A DNA stretch of 64,000 bases, from the NCBI RefSeq assembly GCF_000284255.1, contig NC_017075.1, forward strand, positions 3,782,001-3,846,000. The letters are read 5' to 3'. Source of the stretch: Rubrivivax gelatinosus IL144 (GTDB taxonomy: Bacteria > Pseudomonadota > Gammaproteobacteria > Burkholderiales > Burkholderiaceae_C). Positions 31,060 to 40,640 of the stretch are shown one piece after another (the stretch's first letter is position 1; each line of letters begins with the position of its first letter). The position numbers and the translations under genes were made by a program. The notes beneath the pieces are model-generated. The model was not told the DNA's origin. It saw only the letters and a program-made list of their open reading frames with translations, and searched no databases.

Positions 31060-33342
31060 ATGGGGATCCGATCTTTGGCTGCCGAATTGCTGCCTGCCGC
31101 GCTGCAGGGGCGTTCGCGCACGCCTGAACCCGAGCAGACGCCCGCCGAGGCGGCCTCGTTCGCCGGCCTGACCGACAAGCTCGCCTACCTGTCCAAGGGC
31201 GACCTGAAGCTCGTGCGCGAGGCCTACAAGTTCGCCGACGAGGCGCACCTGGGCCAGTTCCGTGCCAGCGGCCTGCCGTACATCACGCACCCGCTGGCCG
31301 TCGCCGGCCTGTGCGCCGACTGGCGGCTGGACGTGCAGGCCGTGATGGCCGCGCTGCTGCACGACACGATCGAGGACCAGGGCGTCACGAAGACCGAGCT
31401 GATCGAGCGTTTCGGCGCGCCGACCGCCGACTTGGTCGACGGCCTCACCAAGCTCGACAAGCTGCAGTTCAGCACGCGCGAGGAGAGCCAGGCCGAGTCC
31501 TTCCGCAAGATGCTGCTGGCGATGGCGCGCGACGTGCGCGTCATCCTCGTCAAGCTCGCCGACCGTCTGCACAACATGCGCATGATGGACGCGATGGCGG
31601 CGAACAAACGCTCGCGCATCGCCCGCGAGACGCTGGAGATCTACGCCCCGATCGCCCACCGCCTGGGCCTGAACCAGACCTACCGCGAGCTGCAGGAGCT
31701 GTCGTTCCAGTACCTGCATCCCTGGCGCCACGGCGCGCTGGCCAAGGCCATCAAACGCGCGCGCGGCTACCGCCGCGACATCGTCGAGCGCGTGCAGCGC
31801 GACGTCGAACGCGCCTTCGGCGCGCAGAAGATGAAGGTCGAGGTCACCGGCCGCGAGAAGACCGTCTACTCGATCTACCGCAAGATGCGCGAGAAGCACG
31901 CCGGCTTCGCGCAGGTCAACGACATCTTCGGCTTTCGCATCGTCGTCGCGACGCTGCCCGAGTGTTATCTGGCGATCGGCGTGCTGCACCAGCTCTACAA
32001 GCCGGTGCCCGGGCGCTTCAAGGACTACATCGCGATCCCCAAGGCCAACGGCTATCAGTCGCTGCACACGACGCTGGTCAGCCCGCTGGGCACCGCCGTC
32101 GAGTTCCAGGTCCGCACCGACGAGATGCACGCGGTGGCCGAACGCGGCATCGCCGCGCACTGGATCTACAAGACCAACGGCAAGAGCGATTCGCAGGAAG
32201 CGCAGCGCATGGGCGCGCTGTGGCTGCAGAGCCTGATCGACATCCAGGACGAGACGCGCGACTCGGCGGAGTTCCTCGAACACGTCAAGATCGACCTCTA
32301 CCCCGACGCGGTCTACGTCTTCACGCCGCGCAGCAAGATCCTCGCGCTGCCGCGCGGCGCGACGCCGGTGGACTTCGCCTACGCGATCCACTCCGACGTC
32401 GGCGACCACGTCGTCGCCGCCAAGGTCAACGGCGAGCCGGTGGCGCTGCACACCGAGCTGCGCAGCGGCGACGTCGTCGAAGTCATCACCGCGCCGGGCG
32501 CGCGCCCCAGCCCGGGCTGGCTGCACATGGTGCGCACCGGGCGCGCACGCTCGAAGATCCGCCACTACCTGAAGAACCTCGAGGCCGAGGAATCGCAGTC
32601 GCTGGGCGAGAAGCTGCTCGGCCAGGCGCTGCGCGCCGAAGGCCTGCAGGCGCCGTCGTCCGACCCCGACGACGCCGACGCCGCGGCCGTGTGGCAGCAG
32701 CTCACGCGCTGGAGCGGCAACCGCAACCGCGGCGAACTGCTCACCGACATCGGCCTGGGCAAGAAGATCGCGACCATCGTCGCCAAGCGTCTGGCCGGCC
32801 TGCTGGCCGAACGCGGCATCCGCCCCGACGCGGTGATGCTGACGATGGGCCGCTACGCCAGCGACGACACCACGCCGACGCAGGGCGTGGTCTTCGTCGA
32901 CGGCAGCGAAGGCGCGTCGGTGCAGATGGCGCACTGCTGCCGCCCGATCCCCGGCGACCAGATCGCCGGCTACCTGGGCCGCGGCGAAGGCCTGGTCGTG
33001 CACACCAGCGAATGCCAGGTCGGCCGCCGGCTGTTCGAGCGCGACAGCGAACGCTGGATGCGCGTCGAATGGGCCGAGGAGCTGACGCGCAGCTTCCCGA
33101 CGACGGTCGTCGCGCTGGTCCACAACGGCAAGGGCGTGCTGGCACAGATCGCCTCGGCGGTGGCCGCGGCCGAAGCCGACATCACCCACCTCGACATGGA
33201 CCAGGAGCCGGCCGCCGAAACGACCGAGCTGCGCCTGCTGGTCAGCGTGCGCGACCGCGTGCACCTGGCCGAGGTGCTGCGCACGCTGCGGCGCGCACCG
33301 GCGGTGCTGCGCGTCTGGCGCTACAAGCCCGGTCAGGCCTGA
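31060..33342 (+). CDS. spoT: Bifunctional (p)ppGpp synthetase/hydrolase
   Basis: 760 residues with the full RSH layout: HD hydrolase domain (YITHPLAVAGLCAD, LLHDTIED with HD at 101-102, VKLADRLHNMR), synthetase domain (GREKTVYSIYRKM, DIFGFRIVV, AIPKANGYQSLHTT), TGS domain (VFTPRSKILALPRGATPVDF) and a C-terminal ACT domain. Hydrolase and synthetase residues are both intact, as in SpoT. It sets the stringent response. A TAGATT six bases before ATG 31060 suggests a leaderless start. Convergent with greB; the two stops overlap by 10 bp. Confidence 0.95.
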   Translation: MGIRSLAAELLPAALQGRSRTPEPEQTPAEAASFAGLTDKLAYLSKGDLKLVREAYKFADEAHLGQFRASGLPYITHPLAVAGLCADWRLDVQAVMAALLHDTIEDQGVTKTELIERFGAPTADLVDGLTKLDKLQFSTREESQAESFRKMLLAMARDVRVILVKLADRLHNMRMMDAMAANKRSRIARETLEIYAPIAHRLGLNQTYRELQELSFQYLHPWRHGALAKAIKRARGYRRDIVERVQRDVERAFGAQKMKVEVTGREKTVYSIYRKMREKHAGFAQVNDIFGFRIVVATLPECYLAIGVLHQLYKPVPGRFKDYIAIPKANGYQSLHTTLVSPLGTAVEFQVRTDEMHAVAERGIAAHWIYKTNGKSDSQEAQRMGALWLQSLIDIQDETRDSAEFLEHVKIDLYPDAVYVFTPRSKILALPRGATPVDFAYAIHSDVGDHVVAAKVNGEPVALHTELRSGDVVEVITAPGARPSPGWLHMVRTGRARSKIRHYLKNLEAEESQSLGEKLLGQALRAEGLQAPSSDPDDADAAAVWQQLTRWSGNRNRGELLTDIGLGKKIATIVAKRLAGLLAERGIRPDAVMLTMGRYASDDTTPTQGVVFVDGSEGASVQMAHCCRPIPGDQIAGYLGRGEGLVVHTSECQVGRRLFERDSERWMRVEWAEELTRSFPTTVVALVHNGKGVLAQIASAVAAAEADITHLDMDQEPAAETTELRLLVSVRDRVHLAEVLRTLRRAPAVLRVWRYKPGQA

Positions 33343-33914
33343 GGCGTCGCGCCCGGCGGCGCCGGGTAGCGCACTTCGATCACCTCGATCGTCTCCAGGC
33401 CGCCGGGCGTCATCAGCTGCACCTCGTCGCCTTCGCGCGCCTTCAGCAGCGCGCGCGCGATCGGCGCCACCCAGCTGACCTCGCCCTTCAGGTTGTCGGC
33501 CTCGTCGATGCCCTTGATCGTGATCGTGCGCTCCTCGCCCTTCGCGTTGGCGTAGGTGACGGTGGCGCCGAAGAAGACCTGGTCGCTGCCGTGGTGCGCC
33601 GACGGATCGGCGACCTCGGCGATGTCCAGGCGCTTGGTCAGGAAGCGGATGCGGCGGTCGATCTCGCGCAGCCGCTTCTTGCCGTAGAGGTAGTCGCCGT
33701 TCTCGCTGCGGTCGCCGTTCTTGGCCGCCCAGGAGACGGTCTCGACGATCTTCGGCCGCTCGACGTCGAGCAGCGACATCAGCTCCTCGCGCAACATGCG
33801 ATAGCCCTGCGGCGTCATGTAGTTGCGCGTGCCGGCCGGCAGCGGCGGCAGGCCGGGCAGATCGTCGTCGCCGTCGTCGGCGGCGTCGTTTTCCTTGGTG
33901 AAGGCCTTGTTCAT
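33333..33914 (-). CDS. greB: Transcription elongation factor GreB
   Basis: 193 residues. GreB rescues backtracked RNA polymerase by stimulating transcript cleavage. After a 30-residue acidic extension come YMTPQGYRMLREELMSLLDV, the coiled-coil loop with NGDRSENGDYLYGKKRLREI (the catalytic acidic pair DRSEN), and a C-terminal domain with FFGATVTYANAKGEERTITI and VSWVAPIARALL, the GreB-type form. Its stop overlaps the spoT stop by 10 bp. The spoT-greB pairing is usual in betaproteobacteria. Confidence 0.95.
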   Translation of the reverse strand: MNKAFTKENDAADDGDDDLPGLPPLPAGTRNYMTPQGYRMLREELMSLLDVERPKIVETVSWAAKNGDRSENGDYLYGKKRLREIDRRIRFLTKRLDIAEVADPSAHHGSDQVFFGATVTYANAKGEERTITIKGIDEADNLKGEVSWVAPIARALLKAREGDEVQLMTPGGLETIEVIEVRYPAPPGATPQA

Positions 33915-33945
33915 CGGCTCGTCGGCCGGCGCGGCGCCGGCAGCC

Positions 33946-34482
33946 TCAGCGCACCGGCACCCAGGCCTGCAGGCGCGGCAGCATCGCGCGGTACGGCGCC
34001 AGCAGCAGCGCGGCCATCAGCCACTTGATGCCCAGGTCGCCGGTGGCGAGCTGCAGCCAGGGCACGTCGGTGCCGGCGAAAGCGAGGAAGAAGAACACCG
34101 AGGTGTCGATGACCGAGGCGATGGCCGAGCCGATCAGCGGCGCCTTCCACCAGCTCTGCTGGCGCCAGCGGTTGAAGACCGCGATGTCCATCAGCTGCGA
34201 GAAGATGAAGGCGCAGCCCGAGGCCACCGCGATGCGCCACGGCGCCAGCACCGCCGACACCGCCACGGCGATCGCGAAGCCGATCCAGGCCACGCGCCGC
34301 GCCTCGGAGACGCCGACCGCGCGGTTGGTCAGGTCGCAGACCAGGAACACCAGCGGATAGCTGAACGCGCCCCAGGTCAGCCAGTCGCCGGCCGGGAACT
34401 GCACGAGCACGTTGGACAGGACGATGACGCAGGCCATGGCCGCGATCGGGCGCGACAGGCTGGCAAGCGGGAGACGGTTCAT
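33946..34482 (-). CDS. yhhQ: Queuosine precursor transporter (YhhQ/VUT family)
   Basis: 178 residues and about six membrane segments. The VUT-1 (YhhQ) family pattern is clear: VIVLSNVLVQFP, TWGAFSYPLVFLVCDLTNR, GCAFIFSQLMDIAVFNRWR and IDTSVFFFLAFAGT. YhhQ imports the queuosine precursors preQ0 and preQ1. ATG 34482 is preferred over GTG 34488 because the ribosome site gagga sits eight bases upstream. It follows greB on the same strand by 31 bp. Confidence 0.88.
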   Translation of the reverse strand: MNRLPLASLSRPIAAMACVIVLSNVLVQFPAGDWLTWGAFSYPLVFLVCDLTNRAVGVSEARRVAWIGFAIAVAVSAVLAPWRIAVASGCAFIFSQLMDIAVFNRWRQQSWWKAPLIGSAIASVIDTSVFFFLAFAGTDVPWLQLATGDLGIKWLMAALLLAPYRAMLPRLQAWVPVR

Positions 34483-34588
34483 GGGCACGATCCTCGAGAC
34501 AACCCCGTATTGTCGCCGCTAGGGATGGGCCGTGTGCGCGGCCGCTCGATAGCCTGCCCTTCTTTCGATGTGAACGATGGAGGGATCC

Positions 34589-35413
34589 ATGGCCCAACGT
34601 GCACTGTGCGTCGGCATCAACCAGTTCCGGCGCTACCCGCAGTTCCAGCTCAACGGCTGCGTCCACGACGCCCAGGACATGGCGGCGCTGCTCACCGGCA
34701 CGCTGGGCTGGCGCAAGAGCGAGATCACGCTGCTGCTGGACAAGAAGGCGACGAAGGCGGCGATCCTCGCCAGGCTGGCCAAGTTCGTCGACCAGGCCAA
34801 GGCCGGCAAGCTGCAGCGCATCGTCTTCAGCTGGTCCTCGCATGGCACCCAGGTCGCCGACACCAGCGGCGACGAGCCCGACGGCGTCGACGAGGCCTTC
34901 GTGCCCTACGACGTCGCCGAGAAGGACGGCGACTGGGACCCGGAGCACATCATCGTCGACGACGAGCTGCACGACCTGTTCGCCGCGCTGCCGCCGGCCG
35001 TCGAGCTGGAGGTCTTCCTCGACACCTGCCACAGCGGCACCGGGCTGCGCGGCGCCGAGTTCTCGCTGCACGCGCCGCGGCCGCGTTTCGTCGCCCCGCC
35101 CAGCCGCCAGGGCACGCTGCGCCAGCGCGAGGCCACCGGCTTCGTGCTCGGCCGCGACGCCGAGCAGCCCGGTGAGCACCACGTGCTGTGGACCGGCTGC
35201 AAGGCCAACCAGACCAGCGCCGACGCGTACTTCGACGGCCGCTACAACGGCGCCTTCACCTACTACCTCGTCAAGGCGACGAAAGACGGCGGCGGCCGGC
35301 GCACGCGCGACGAGGTGCTGCAGGCCATGCGTCAGGCGATGAAGGGCAAGTTCAGCCAGGTGCCGCAGCTGGAGACGCGCGCCACCAACCGCGCCGCCGC
35401 CGTCGCGCATTGA
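34589..35413 (+). CDS. Caspase-like (C14/metacaspase) protease
   Basis: 274 residues, caspase-hemoglobinase fold throughout: RALCVGINQFRRYP, LNGCVHDAQDMAALL, FSWSSHGTQV with the catalytic His85, VDEAFVPYD and VFLDTCHSGTG with Cys147. Both catalytic residues are present. No signal peptide, no extra effector domain. ATG 34589 follows the ribosome site ggagg. Solitary metacaspases in bacteria are linked to stress and defence, but no partner gene is adjacent; the downstream membrane protein is separated by its own promoter-like element. Confidence 0.85.
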   Translation: MAQRALCVGINQFRRYPQFQLNGCVHDAQDMAALLTGTLGWRKSEITLLLDKKATKAAILARLAKFVDQAKAGKLQRIVFSWSSHGTQVADTSGDEPDGVDEAFVPYDVAEKDGDWDPEHIIVDDELHDLFAALPPAVELEVFLDTCHSGTGLRGAEFSLHAPRPRFVAPPSRQGTLRQREATGFVLGRDAEQPGEHHVLWTGCKANQTSADAYFDGRYNGAFTYYLVKATKDGGGRRTRDEVLQAMRQAMKGKFSQVPQLETRATNRAAAVAH

Positions 35414-35441
35414 GGCCGGCGAGCCGCTAGAGTCGGCGGCG

Positions 35442-36065
35442 ATGACCGACCGCCGCACCCCCGCCCTCGCCGTCGCCGCCCTCGTGCTGATCGCCCTGCT
35501 CGCCTGGTCGGGCTGGCAGCCCTACGAACGAGAGACCTGGGTGCTGGAGACCGTGCCGGTGATGGTCGTGCTGCCGCTGCTGGCCGCCACCCACCGCCGC
35601 TATCCGCTGACGACGCTGCTCTACGCGCTGGTCTTCGTGCACTGCACGGTGCTGATGCTGGGCGGCGCCTACACCTACGCGCGTGTGCCGCTGGGCTTCC
35701 AGATCCAGGAATGGTTGCAGCTGTCGCGCAACCCGTACGACAAGATCGGCCACTTCATGCAGGGCTTCGTGCCGGCGATCGCGGCACGCGAGATCCTGCT
35801 GCGCGGCGGCGTGGTGCGCGGCCGGCGCATGCTGGCCTTTCTCGTCGGCTGCGTGGTGCTGGCGATCAGCGCCAGCTACGAGCTGATCGAATGGGGCGTC
35901 GCGCTGGCCATCGGCCAGGACGCCGACGCCTTCCTCGGCACCCAGGGCGATCCCTGGGACACGCAGTCGGACATGTTCATGGCCCTGGTCGGCGCAGTCT
36001 GCGCGCTGACGCTGCTGTCGCGCCGGCACGACGCCGAAATCGCGCGCCTGCCCGCCGCCGGCTGA
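35442..36065 (+). CDS. YjdF-like (DUF2238) membrane protein
   Basis: 207 residues, about six membrane helices. DUF2238 pattern: [58 protein letters not shown] and [20 protein letters not shown]. Conserved His, Glu and Asp in the membrane region suggest a transporter or enzyme, but no activity is known for the family. A TAGAGT element eight bases before ATG 35442 may give a leaderless transcript. Last gene before the hydrogenase cluster; two hairpins follow at 36071-36098 and 36113-36127. Confidence 0.8.
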   Translation: MTDRRTPALAVAALVLIALLAWSGWQPYERETWVLETVPVMVVLPLLAATHRRYPLTTLLYALVFVHCTVLMLGGAYTYARVPLGFQIQEWLQLSRNPYDKIGHFMQGFVPAIAAREILLRGGVVRGRRMLAFLVGCVVLAISASYELIEWGVALAIGQDADAFLGTQGDPWDTQSDMFMALVGAVCALTLLSRRHDAEIARLPAAG

Positions 36066-36297
36066 GCGCCGCCGGCCAGCGGCAACTCACTGGCCGGCAG
36101 CACTGGCGAAGCGGCAGCGCCGCTGCCAGCCCCAGCGTTCCAGCTTTAGGCAGCGCGCCAAAAGCGCTGAAAAACGCTGTTTCAAATCAATGACTTGGAA
36201 CGGCCGATCGGGGGTTTCCCTAGATCAAGGAAAAGCGGGCACGCATCGTGGGTGTGAGCTAGGTCAAAGACCGAACCCACGCGAGGAGCCCGATCCG
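36066..36297 (+). promoter_or_regulatory. hup operon promoter region
   Basis: 232 bp upstream of hupS. It holds a 9-bp hairpin (36071-36079 with 36090-36098), a consensus IHF site (36185-36197) and two direct repeats, CTAGATCAA at 36220-36228 and CTAGGTCAA at 36259-36267. The ribosome site gaggag is at 36282-36287. No GG-N10-GC sigma-54 pair lies between the IHF site and hupS. Expression is probably controlled by the HupR/HoxA regulator at 51609. Confidence 0.6.
36185..36197 (+). promoter_or_regulatory. Consensus IHF binding site upstream of hupS
   Basis: AATCAATGACTTG matches the IHF consensus WATCAANNNNTTR at every defined position. It is about 100 bp upstream of the hupS start codon. IHF bending is established for hydrogenase promoters such as R. 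capsulatus hupSL. Confidence 0.65.
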
Positions 36298-37386
36298 ATG
36301 GAGACCTTCTACGAAGTCATGCGCCGCCAGGGCATCTCGCGGCGCAGCTTCCTCAAGTACTGCTCGCTGACGGCCACCTCGCTCGGGCTCGCGCCGTCCT
36401 TCGTGCCGCAGATCGCGCACGCGATGGAGACCAAGCCGCGCACCCCGGTGCTCTGGCTGCACGGCCTGGAATGCACCTGCTGCAGCGAGAGCTTCATCCG
36501 CAGCGCGCACCCGCTGGCCAAGGACGCCGTGCTGTCGATGATCTCGCTGGACTACGACGACACGCTGATGGCCGCCGCCGGCCACCAGGCCGAGGCCATC
36601 CTCGACGAGATCATGGCCAAGTACAAGGGCAACTACATCCTGGCCGTCGAGGGCAACCCGCCGCTCAACGAGGACGGGATGTTCTGCATCCAGTCGGGCA
36701 AGCCCTTCCTGGAGAAGCTCAAGCGTGTCGCCGCCGACTGCAAGGCCGTCATCGCCTGGGGCTCCTGCGCCTCCTGGGGCTGCGTGCAGGCCGCCAAGCC
36801 GAATCCGACGCAGGCCACGCCGATCCACAAGGTGATCACCGACAAGCCGATCATCAAGGTGCCCGGCTGCCCGCCGATCGCCGAGGTGATGACCGGCGTC
36901 ATCACCTACATGCTGACCTTCGACCGCATCCCCGAGCTCGACCGCCAGGGCCGGCCGAAGATGTTCTACAGCCAGCGCATCCACGACAAGTGCTACCGCC
37001 GGCCGCACTTCGACGCCGGCCAGTTCGTCGAGAGCTTCGACGACGAGAACGCGCGCAAGGGCTTCTGCCTCTACAAGGTCGGCTGCAAGGGCCCGACGAC
37101 CTACAACGCCTGCTCCACGGTGATGTGGAACGAAGGCACGAGCTTCCCGATCAAGGCCGGCCACGGCTGCATCGGCTGCTCCGAGGACGGCTTCTGGGAC
37201 AAGGGCTCGTTCTACGACCGCCTGACCAACATCCACCAGTTCGGCATCGAGGCCAACGCCGACAAGGTCGGCGGCACCGCGGCCGGCGTCGTCGGTGCGG
37301 CCATCGCCGCGCACGCCGCCGCCTCGGTGATCAAGCGCCTGTCGCACGACCCGGACGCCGCCGCGCGTGCCGAGTCGCGCAGCTGA
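36298..37386 (+). CDS. hupS: [NiFe] uptake hydrogenase small subunit (group 1d, O2-tolerant type)
   Basis: 362-residue precursor. Tat signal [10 protein letters not shown] with cleavage near AHA-M43. The mature protein carries three Fe-S clusters. LECTCCSE (Cys59, 61, 62) and GSCASWGC (Cys157, 162) become mature Cys17, 19, 20, 115 and 120, so both supernumerary cysteines of the O2-tolerant [4Fe-3S] proximal cluster are present. A C-terminal hydrophobic helix ([20 protein letters not shown]) anchors it to the membrane. It passes electrons from the NiFe site to HupC and quinone. First gene of hupSLEC; ATG 36298 gives the correct twin-arginine spacing. Confidence 0.96.
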   Translation: METFYEVMRRQGISRRSFLKYCSLTATSLGLAPSFVPQIAHAMETKPRTPVLWLHGLECTCCSESFIRSAHPLAKDAVLSMISLDYDDTLMAAAGHQAEAILDEIMAKYKGNYILAVEGNPPLNEDGMFCIQSGKPFLEKLKRVAADCKAVIAWGSCASWGCVQAAKPNPTQATPIHKVITDKPIIKVPGCPPIAEVMTGVITYMLTFDRIPELDRQGRPKMFYSQRIHDKCYRRPHFDAGQFVESFDDENARKGFCLYKVGCKGPTTYNACSTVMWNEGTSFPIKAGHGCIGCSEDGFWDKGSFYDRLTNIHQFGIEANADKVGGTAAGVVGAAIAAHAAASVIKRLSHDPDAAARAESRS

Positions 37387-37418
37387 CCCCACACCCGAAC
37401 GAGAACACCGGAGCACCC

Positions 37419-39275
37419 ATGGGCGCCATCGAAACCCAAGGCTTCAAGCTCGACGACAGCGGCCGCCGCATCGTCGTCGACCCCGTCACCCGCATCGAAG
37501 GGCACATGCGCTGCGAGGTGAACGTCGACTCGAACAACGTCATCCGCAACGCCGTTTCCACCGGCACGATGTGGCGCGGGCTGGAGGTCATCCTCAAGGG
37601 CCGCGACCCGCGCGACGCCTGGGCCTTCGTCGAGCGCATCTGCGGCGTCTGCACCGGCTGCCACGCGCTGACCAGCGTGCGTGCCGTCGAGGACGCGCTG
37701 GGCATCAAGATCCCGAAGAACGCGCACCTCATCCGCGAGATGATGGCCAAGACGCTGCAGGTGCACGACCACGCGGTGCACTTCTACCACCTGCACGCGC
37801 TGGACTGGGTGGACGTCGTCTCGGCGCTGAAGGCCGACCCGAAGAAGACCAGTGAGCTGCAGCACCTGGTGTCGCCCTCGCATCCGCTGTCCTCGCCGGG
37901 CTACTTCCGCGACGTGCAGAACCGGCTGAAGAAGTTCGTCGAGAGCGGCCAGCTCGGCCCCTTCATGAACGGCTACTGGGGCAGCAAGGCCTACGTGCTG
38001 CCGCCCGAGGCCAACCTGATGGCCGTCACCCACTACCTGGAGGCGCTGGACCTGCAGAAGGAATGGGTGAAGGTGCACGCCATCTTCGGCGGCAAGAACC
38101 CGCACCCGAACTACCTCGTCGGCGGCGTGCCCTGCGCGATCAACCTCGACGGCAACGGCGCCGCCGGGGCGCCGATCAACATGGAGCGGCTGAACTTCGT
38201 CAAGGCTCGCATCGACGAGATGATCGAGTTCAACAAGAACGTCTACCTGCCCGACGTGCTGGCCATCGGCACGATCTACAAGCAGGCGGGCTGGCTGCAC
38301 GGCGGCGGCCTCTCGGCGCTGAACGTCGCCGACTACGGCACTTACGACAAGGTGGCCTACGACCACGCGACGCACCAGCTGCCCGGCGGCGTCATCCTCA
38401 ACGGCAACTGGGACGAGATCCACGCCATCGACCCGCGCGACCCCGAGCAGGTGCAGGAGTTCGTCGCCCACAGCTGGTACCAGTACGCCGACGAGAGCAA
38501 GGGCCTGCACCCCTGGGACGGCGTCACCGAGCCGAAGTTCGAGCTCGGCGCCAAGACCAAGGGCACGCGCACCGCGATCGAGAACATCGACGAGAGCGCC
38601 AAGTACTCGTGGATCAAGTCGCCGCGCTGGCGCGGCCACGCCGTCGAGGTCGGCCCGCTGTCGCGCTACATCCTCGGCTACGCCCATGCGCTCAAGGGCA
38701 ACAAGTACTGCCAGCGCGTCAAGGAGCAGGTGGACTTCGCCGCCGAGGCGATCAACCACGCCATCCCCAAGGCCCTGGGCCTGCCGGAAACGCAGTACAC
38801 CCTGAAGCAGCTGCTGCCGACGACCATCGGCCGCACGCTGGCGCGCTGCCTCGAAGGCCAGTACTGCGGCGAGATGATGCTCGCCGACTACCACGAGCTG
38901 GTGGCCAACATCCGCGCCGGCGACACCGCCACCGCCAACGTCGAGAAGTGGGACCCGGCGACCTGGCCCAAGGAGGCCAAGGGCGTCGGCACCGTCGCCG
39001 CGCCGCGCGGCATGCTGGGCCACTGGATCCGCATCAAGGACGGCAAGATCGAGAACTACCAGTGCGTCGTGCCGACCACCTGGAACGGCAGCCCGCGCGA
39101 CGCCAAGGGCCAGATCGGCGCCTTCGAGGCCAGCCTGCTGGGCACGCCGATGGTCAACCCGGAACAGCCGGTCGAGATCCTGCGCACGCTGCACTCCTTC
39201 GACCCCTGCCTGGCCTGCTCGACCCACGTGATGAGCGAAGACGGCCGCGAACTGACGACCGTGAAGGTGCGCTGA
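37419..39275 (+). CDS. hupL: [NiFe] uptake hydrogenase large subunit
   Basis: 618 residues. Binds the NiFe(CN)2CO active site through [10 protein letters not shown] (Cys75, Cys78) and DPCLACSTH (Cys597, Cys600). The last 15 residues after His603 (from VMSEDG) are the peptide removed by HupD after nickel insertion. Other family stretches are PVTRIEGHM at 22-30 and [11 protein letters not shown]. It has no signal and is carried through Tat with HupS. It starts 32 bp after hupS. Oxidises H2 at the periplasmic face. Confidence 0.97.
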   Translation: MGAIETQGFKLDDSGRRIVVDPVTRIEGHMRCEVNVDSNNVIRNAVSTGTMWRGLEVILKGRDPRDAWAFVERICGVCTGCHALTSVRAVEDALGIKIPKNAHLIREMMAKTLQVHDHAVHFYHLHALDWVDVVSALKADPKKTSELQHLVSPSHPLSSPGYFRDVQNRLKKFVESGQLGPFMNGYWGSKAYVLPPEANLMAVTHYLEALDLQKEWVKVHAIFGGKNPHPNYLVGGVPCAINLDGNGAAGAPINMERLNFVKARIDEMIEFNKNVYLPDVLAIGTIYKQAGWLHGGGLSALNVADYGTYDKVAYDHATHQLPGGVILNGNWDEIHAIDPRDPEQVQEFVAHSWYQYADESKGLHPWDGVTEPKFELGAKTKGTRTAIENIDESAKYSWIKSPRWRGHAVEVGPLSRYILGYAHALKGNKYCQRVKEQVDFAAEAINHAIPKALGLPETQYTLKQLLPTTIGRTLARCLEGQYCGEMMLADYHELVANIRAGDTATANVEKWDPATWPKEAKGVGTVAAPRGMLGHWIRIKDGKIENYQCVVPTTWNGSPRDAKGQIGAFEASLLGTPMVNPEQPVEILRTLHSFDPCLACSTHVMSEDGRELTTVKVR

Positions 39276-39307
39276 AAGCGCCGCGCCCGACCTGGAAGGA
39301 CAACCCG

Positions 39308-39877
39308 ATGAAGAAGCTCGTCCCCGCCGTCCTGCTCGCCGCCGCCGCGGCGCCCGCGTTCGCCCACCCGGGCCACGACACCACGACGCTGACCGCCGGC
39401 CTCGTGCACCCGCTGGGTCTGGACCACCTGCTGGCGATGGTCGCCGTCGGCCTCTGGTCGGCCGCGGCCTTCAGCGGCGTGCGCCGCCTCGCCGGCCCGG
39501 CGCTGTTCATGACCGCGCTGCTGGCCGGCGCCGTCGCCGGTGCCGCCGGCTGGGGCCATGCGCTCGTGGAACCGGCGATCGCCGCCAGCGTCGTCGTGCT
39601 CGGCGTGATGCTGGCCTTCGCGCGCCGCCTGCCGGCCGCCGCCGGCCTGGTGCTGGTCGCCGTCGCCGGCTCGCTGCACGGCCTGGCGCACGGCGCCGAG
39701 CTGCCGGCCGCCGGCGGCTTCGCCGCTTACGCCGCCGGTTTCCTGGCCGCCACCGCGCTGCTGCACGGCGCGGGCCTGGCCGCCGCGCCGCGCCTGCTGG
39801 CGCTGCCGGCCGTCGTCTGGCGGGCCCTGTCCGGCGGCGTCGCGCTGGCCGGGCTGATGCTGCTCGCCCGCGCCTGA
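39308..39877 (+). CDS. hupE: HupE/UreJ-family nickel permease
   Basis: 189 residues. Cleavable signal ending AAPAFA, then the family motif HPGHD at the new N-terminus, HPLGLDHLLAMVAVGLWSAA in the first membrane segment and a second GSLHGLAHG motif; about six membrane helices. HupE proteins move nickel for hydrogenase or urease. The ribosome site ggaagga precedes ATG 39308. Its place between hupL and hupC is unusual, since the cytochrome normally follows hupL directly, but spacing of about 32 bp on both sides suggests one operon. Confidence 0.88.
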   Translation: MKKLVPAVLLAAAAAPAFAHPGHDTTTLTAGLVHPLGLDHLLAMVAVGLWSAAAFSGVRRLAGPALFMTALLAGAVAGAAGWGHALVEPAIAASVVVLGVMLAFARRLPAAAGLVLVAVAGSLHGLAHGAELPAAGGFAAYAAGFLAATALLHGAGLAAAPRLLALPAVVWRALSGGVALAGLMLLARA

Positions 39878-39909
39878 ACCGACAGCCAGAAGAACCGAGG
39901 AGACCGAGC

Positions 39910-40638
39910 ATGGACATCGAATCCGGCGTCACCCGCCTGAGCCCCAGCGACGCGGAAGAAGTCGCGCAGCGCGCGGTCGTCCGGCGTGCGGTCTACGTCT
40001 ACGAGGCGCCTATCCGCGCCTGGCACTGGATCAACGCGCTGGCGGTCTTCGTGCTGATGGCCACCGGCTACCTGATCGGCAAGCCGCTGCCCTCGGTCGG
40101 CGGCGAGGCCAGCGCAAGCTACGTGATGGGCTACATCCGCTTCGCGCACTTCGCCGCAGCCTACGTGTTCGCGGTCGGTTTCCTCGGCCGCCTGTACTGG
40201 GCCTTCGCCGGCAACCACCACTCGCACGAGCTGTTCACGCTGCCGCTGTTCAAGCGCGGCTACTGGCGCGGCGTGATGGGCATGGTGCGCTGGTACCTGT
40301 TCATCGACCCGCGCCCGGGCCAGTACGTCGGCCACAACCCGCTGGCGCGCCTGGGCATGGTCACCGGCTTCCTGGCGATCACGGTCTTCATGTTCGTCAC
40401 CGGCTTCGCGCTCTACAGCGAAGGCCTGGGCCGCGGCTCCTGGGCCGACGTCATGTTCGGCTGGGTGATCCCGCTGTTCGGCCAGTCGCAGGACGTGCAC
40501 ACCTGGCACCGGCTGGGCATGTGGGGCATGGTGATCTTCGTGCTGATGCACGTCTACGCCGCGATCCGCGAAGACATCATGGGCCGCCAGAGCATGGTCA
40601 GCACGATGATCTCCGGCTTCCGCACCTTCAAAGACTGA
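39910..40638 (+). CDS. hupC: Hydrogenase b-type cytochrome subunit
   Basis: 242 residues. Four membrane helices and histidines positioned as heme ligands (YEAPIRAWHWINAL His39, YIRFAHFAAAY His80, HTWHRLGMWGMVIF, MHVYAAIREDI), the HupC/HyaC/HoxZ pattern. It takes electrons from HupS to the quinone pool and anchors the enzyme. ATG 39910 after the ribosome site gagga. Its stop overlaps an ATG at 40638, but that frame runs into an intergenic repeat. Confidence 0.93.
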   Translation: MDIESGVTRLSPSDAEEVAQRAVVRRAVYVYEAPIRAWHWINALAVFVLMATGYLIGKPLPSVGGEASASYVMGYIRFAHFAAAYVFAVGFLGRLYWAFAGNHHSHELFTLPLFKRGYWRGVMGMVRWYLFIDPRPGQYVGHNPLARLGMVTGFLAITVFMFVTGFALYSEGLGRGSWADVMFGWVIPLFGQSQDVHTWHRLGMWGMVIFVLMHVYAAIREDIMGRQSMVSTMISGFRTFKD

Positions 40639-40640
40639 TG

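Noticed and set aside
36105-36118. TGGCGA-N-CAGC as a sigma-54 promoter for hupS
   Set aside because: GG and GC have the right spacing, but the element lies upstream of the IHF site within hairpin-forming sequence and misses the conserved CAC and TTGC positions.
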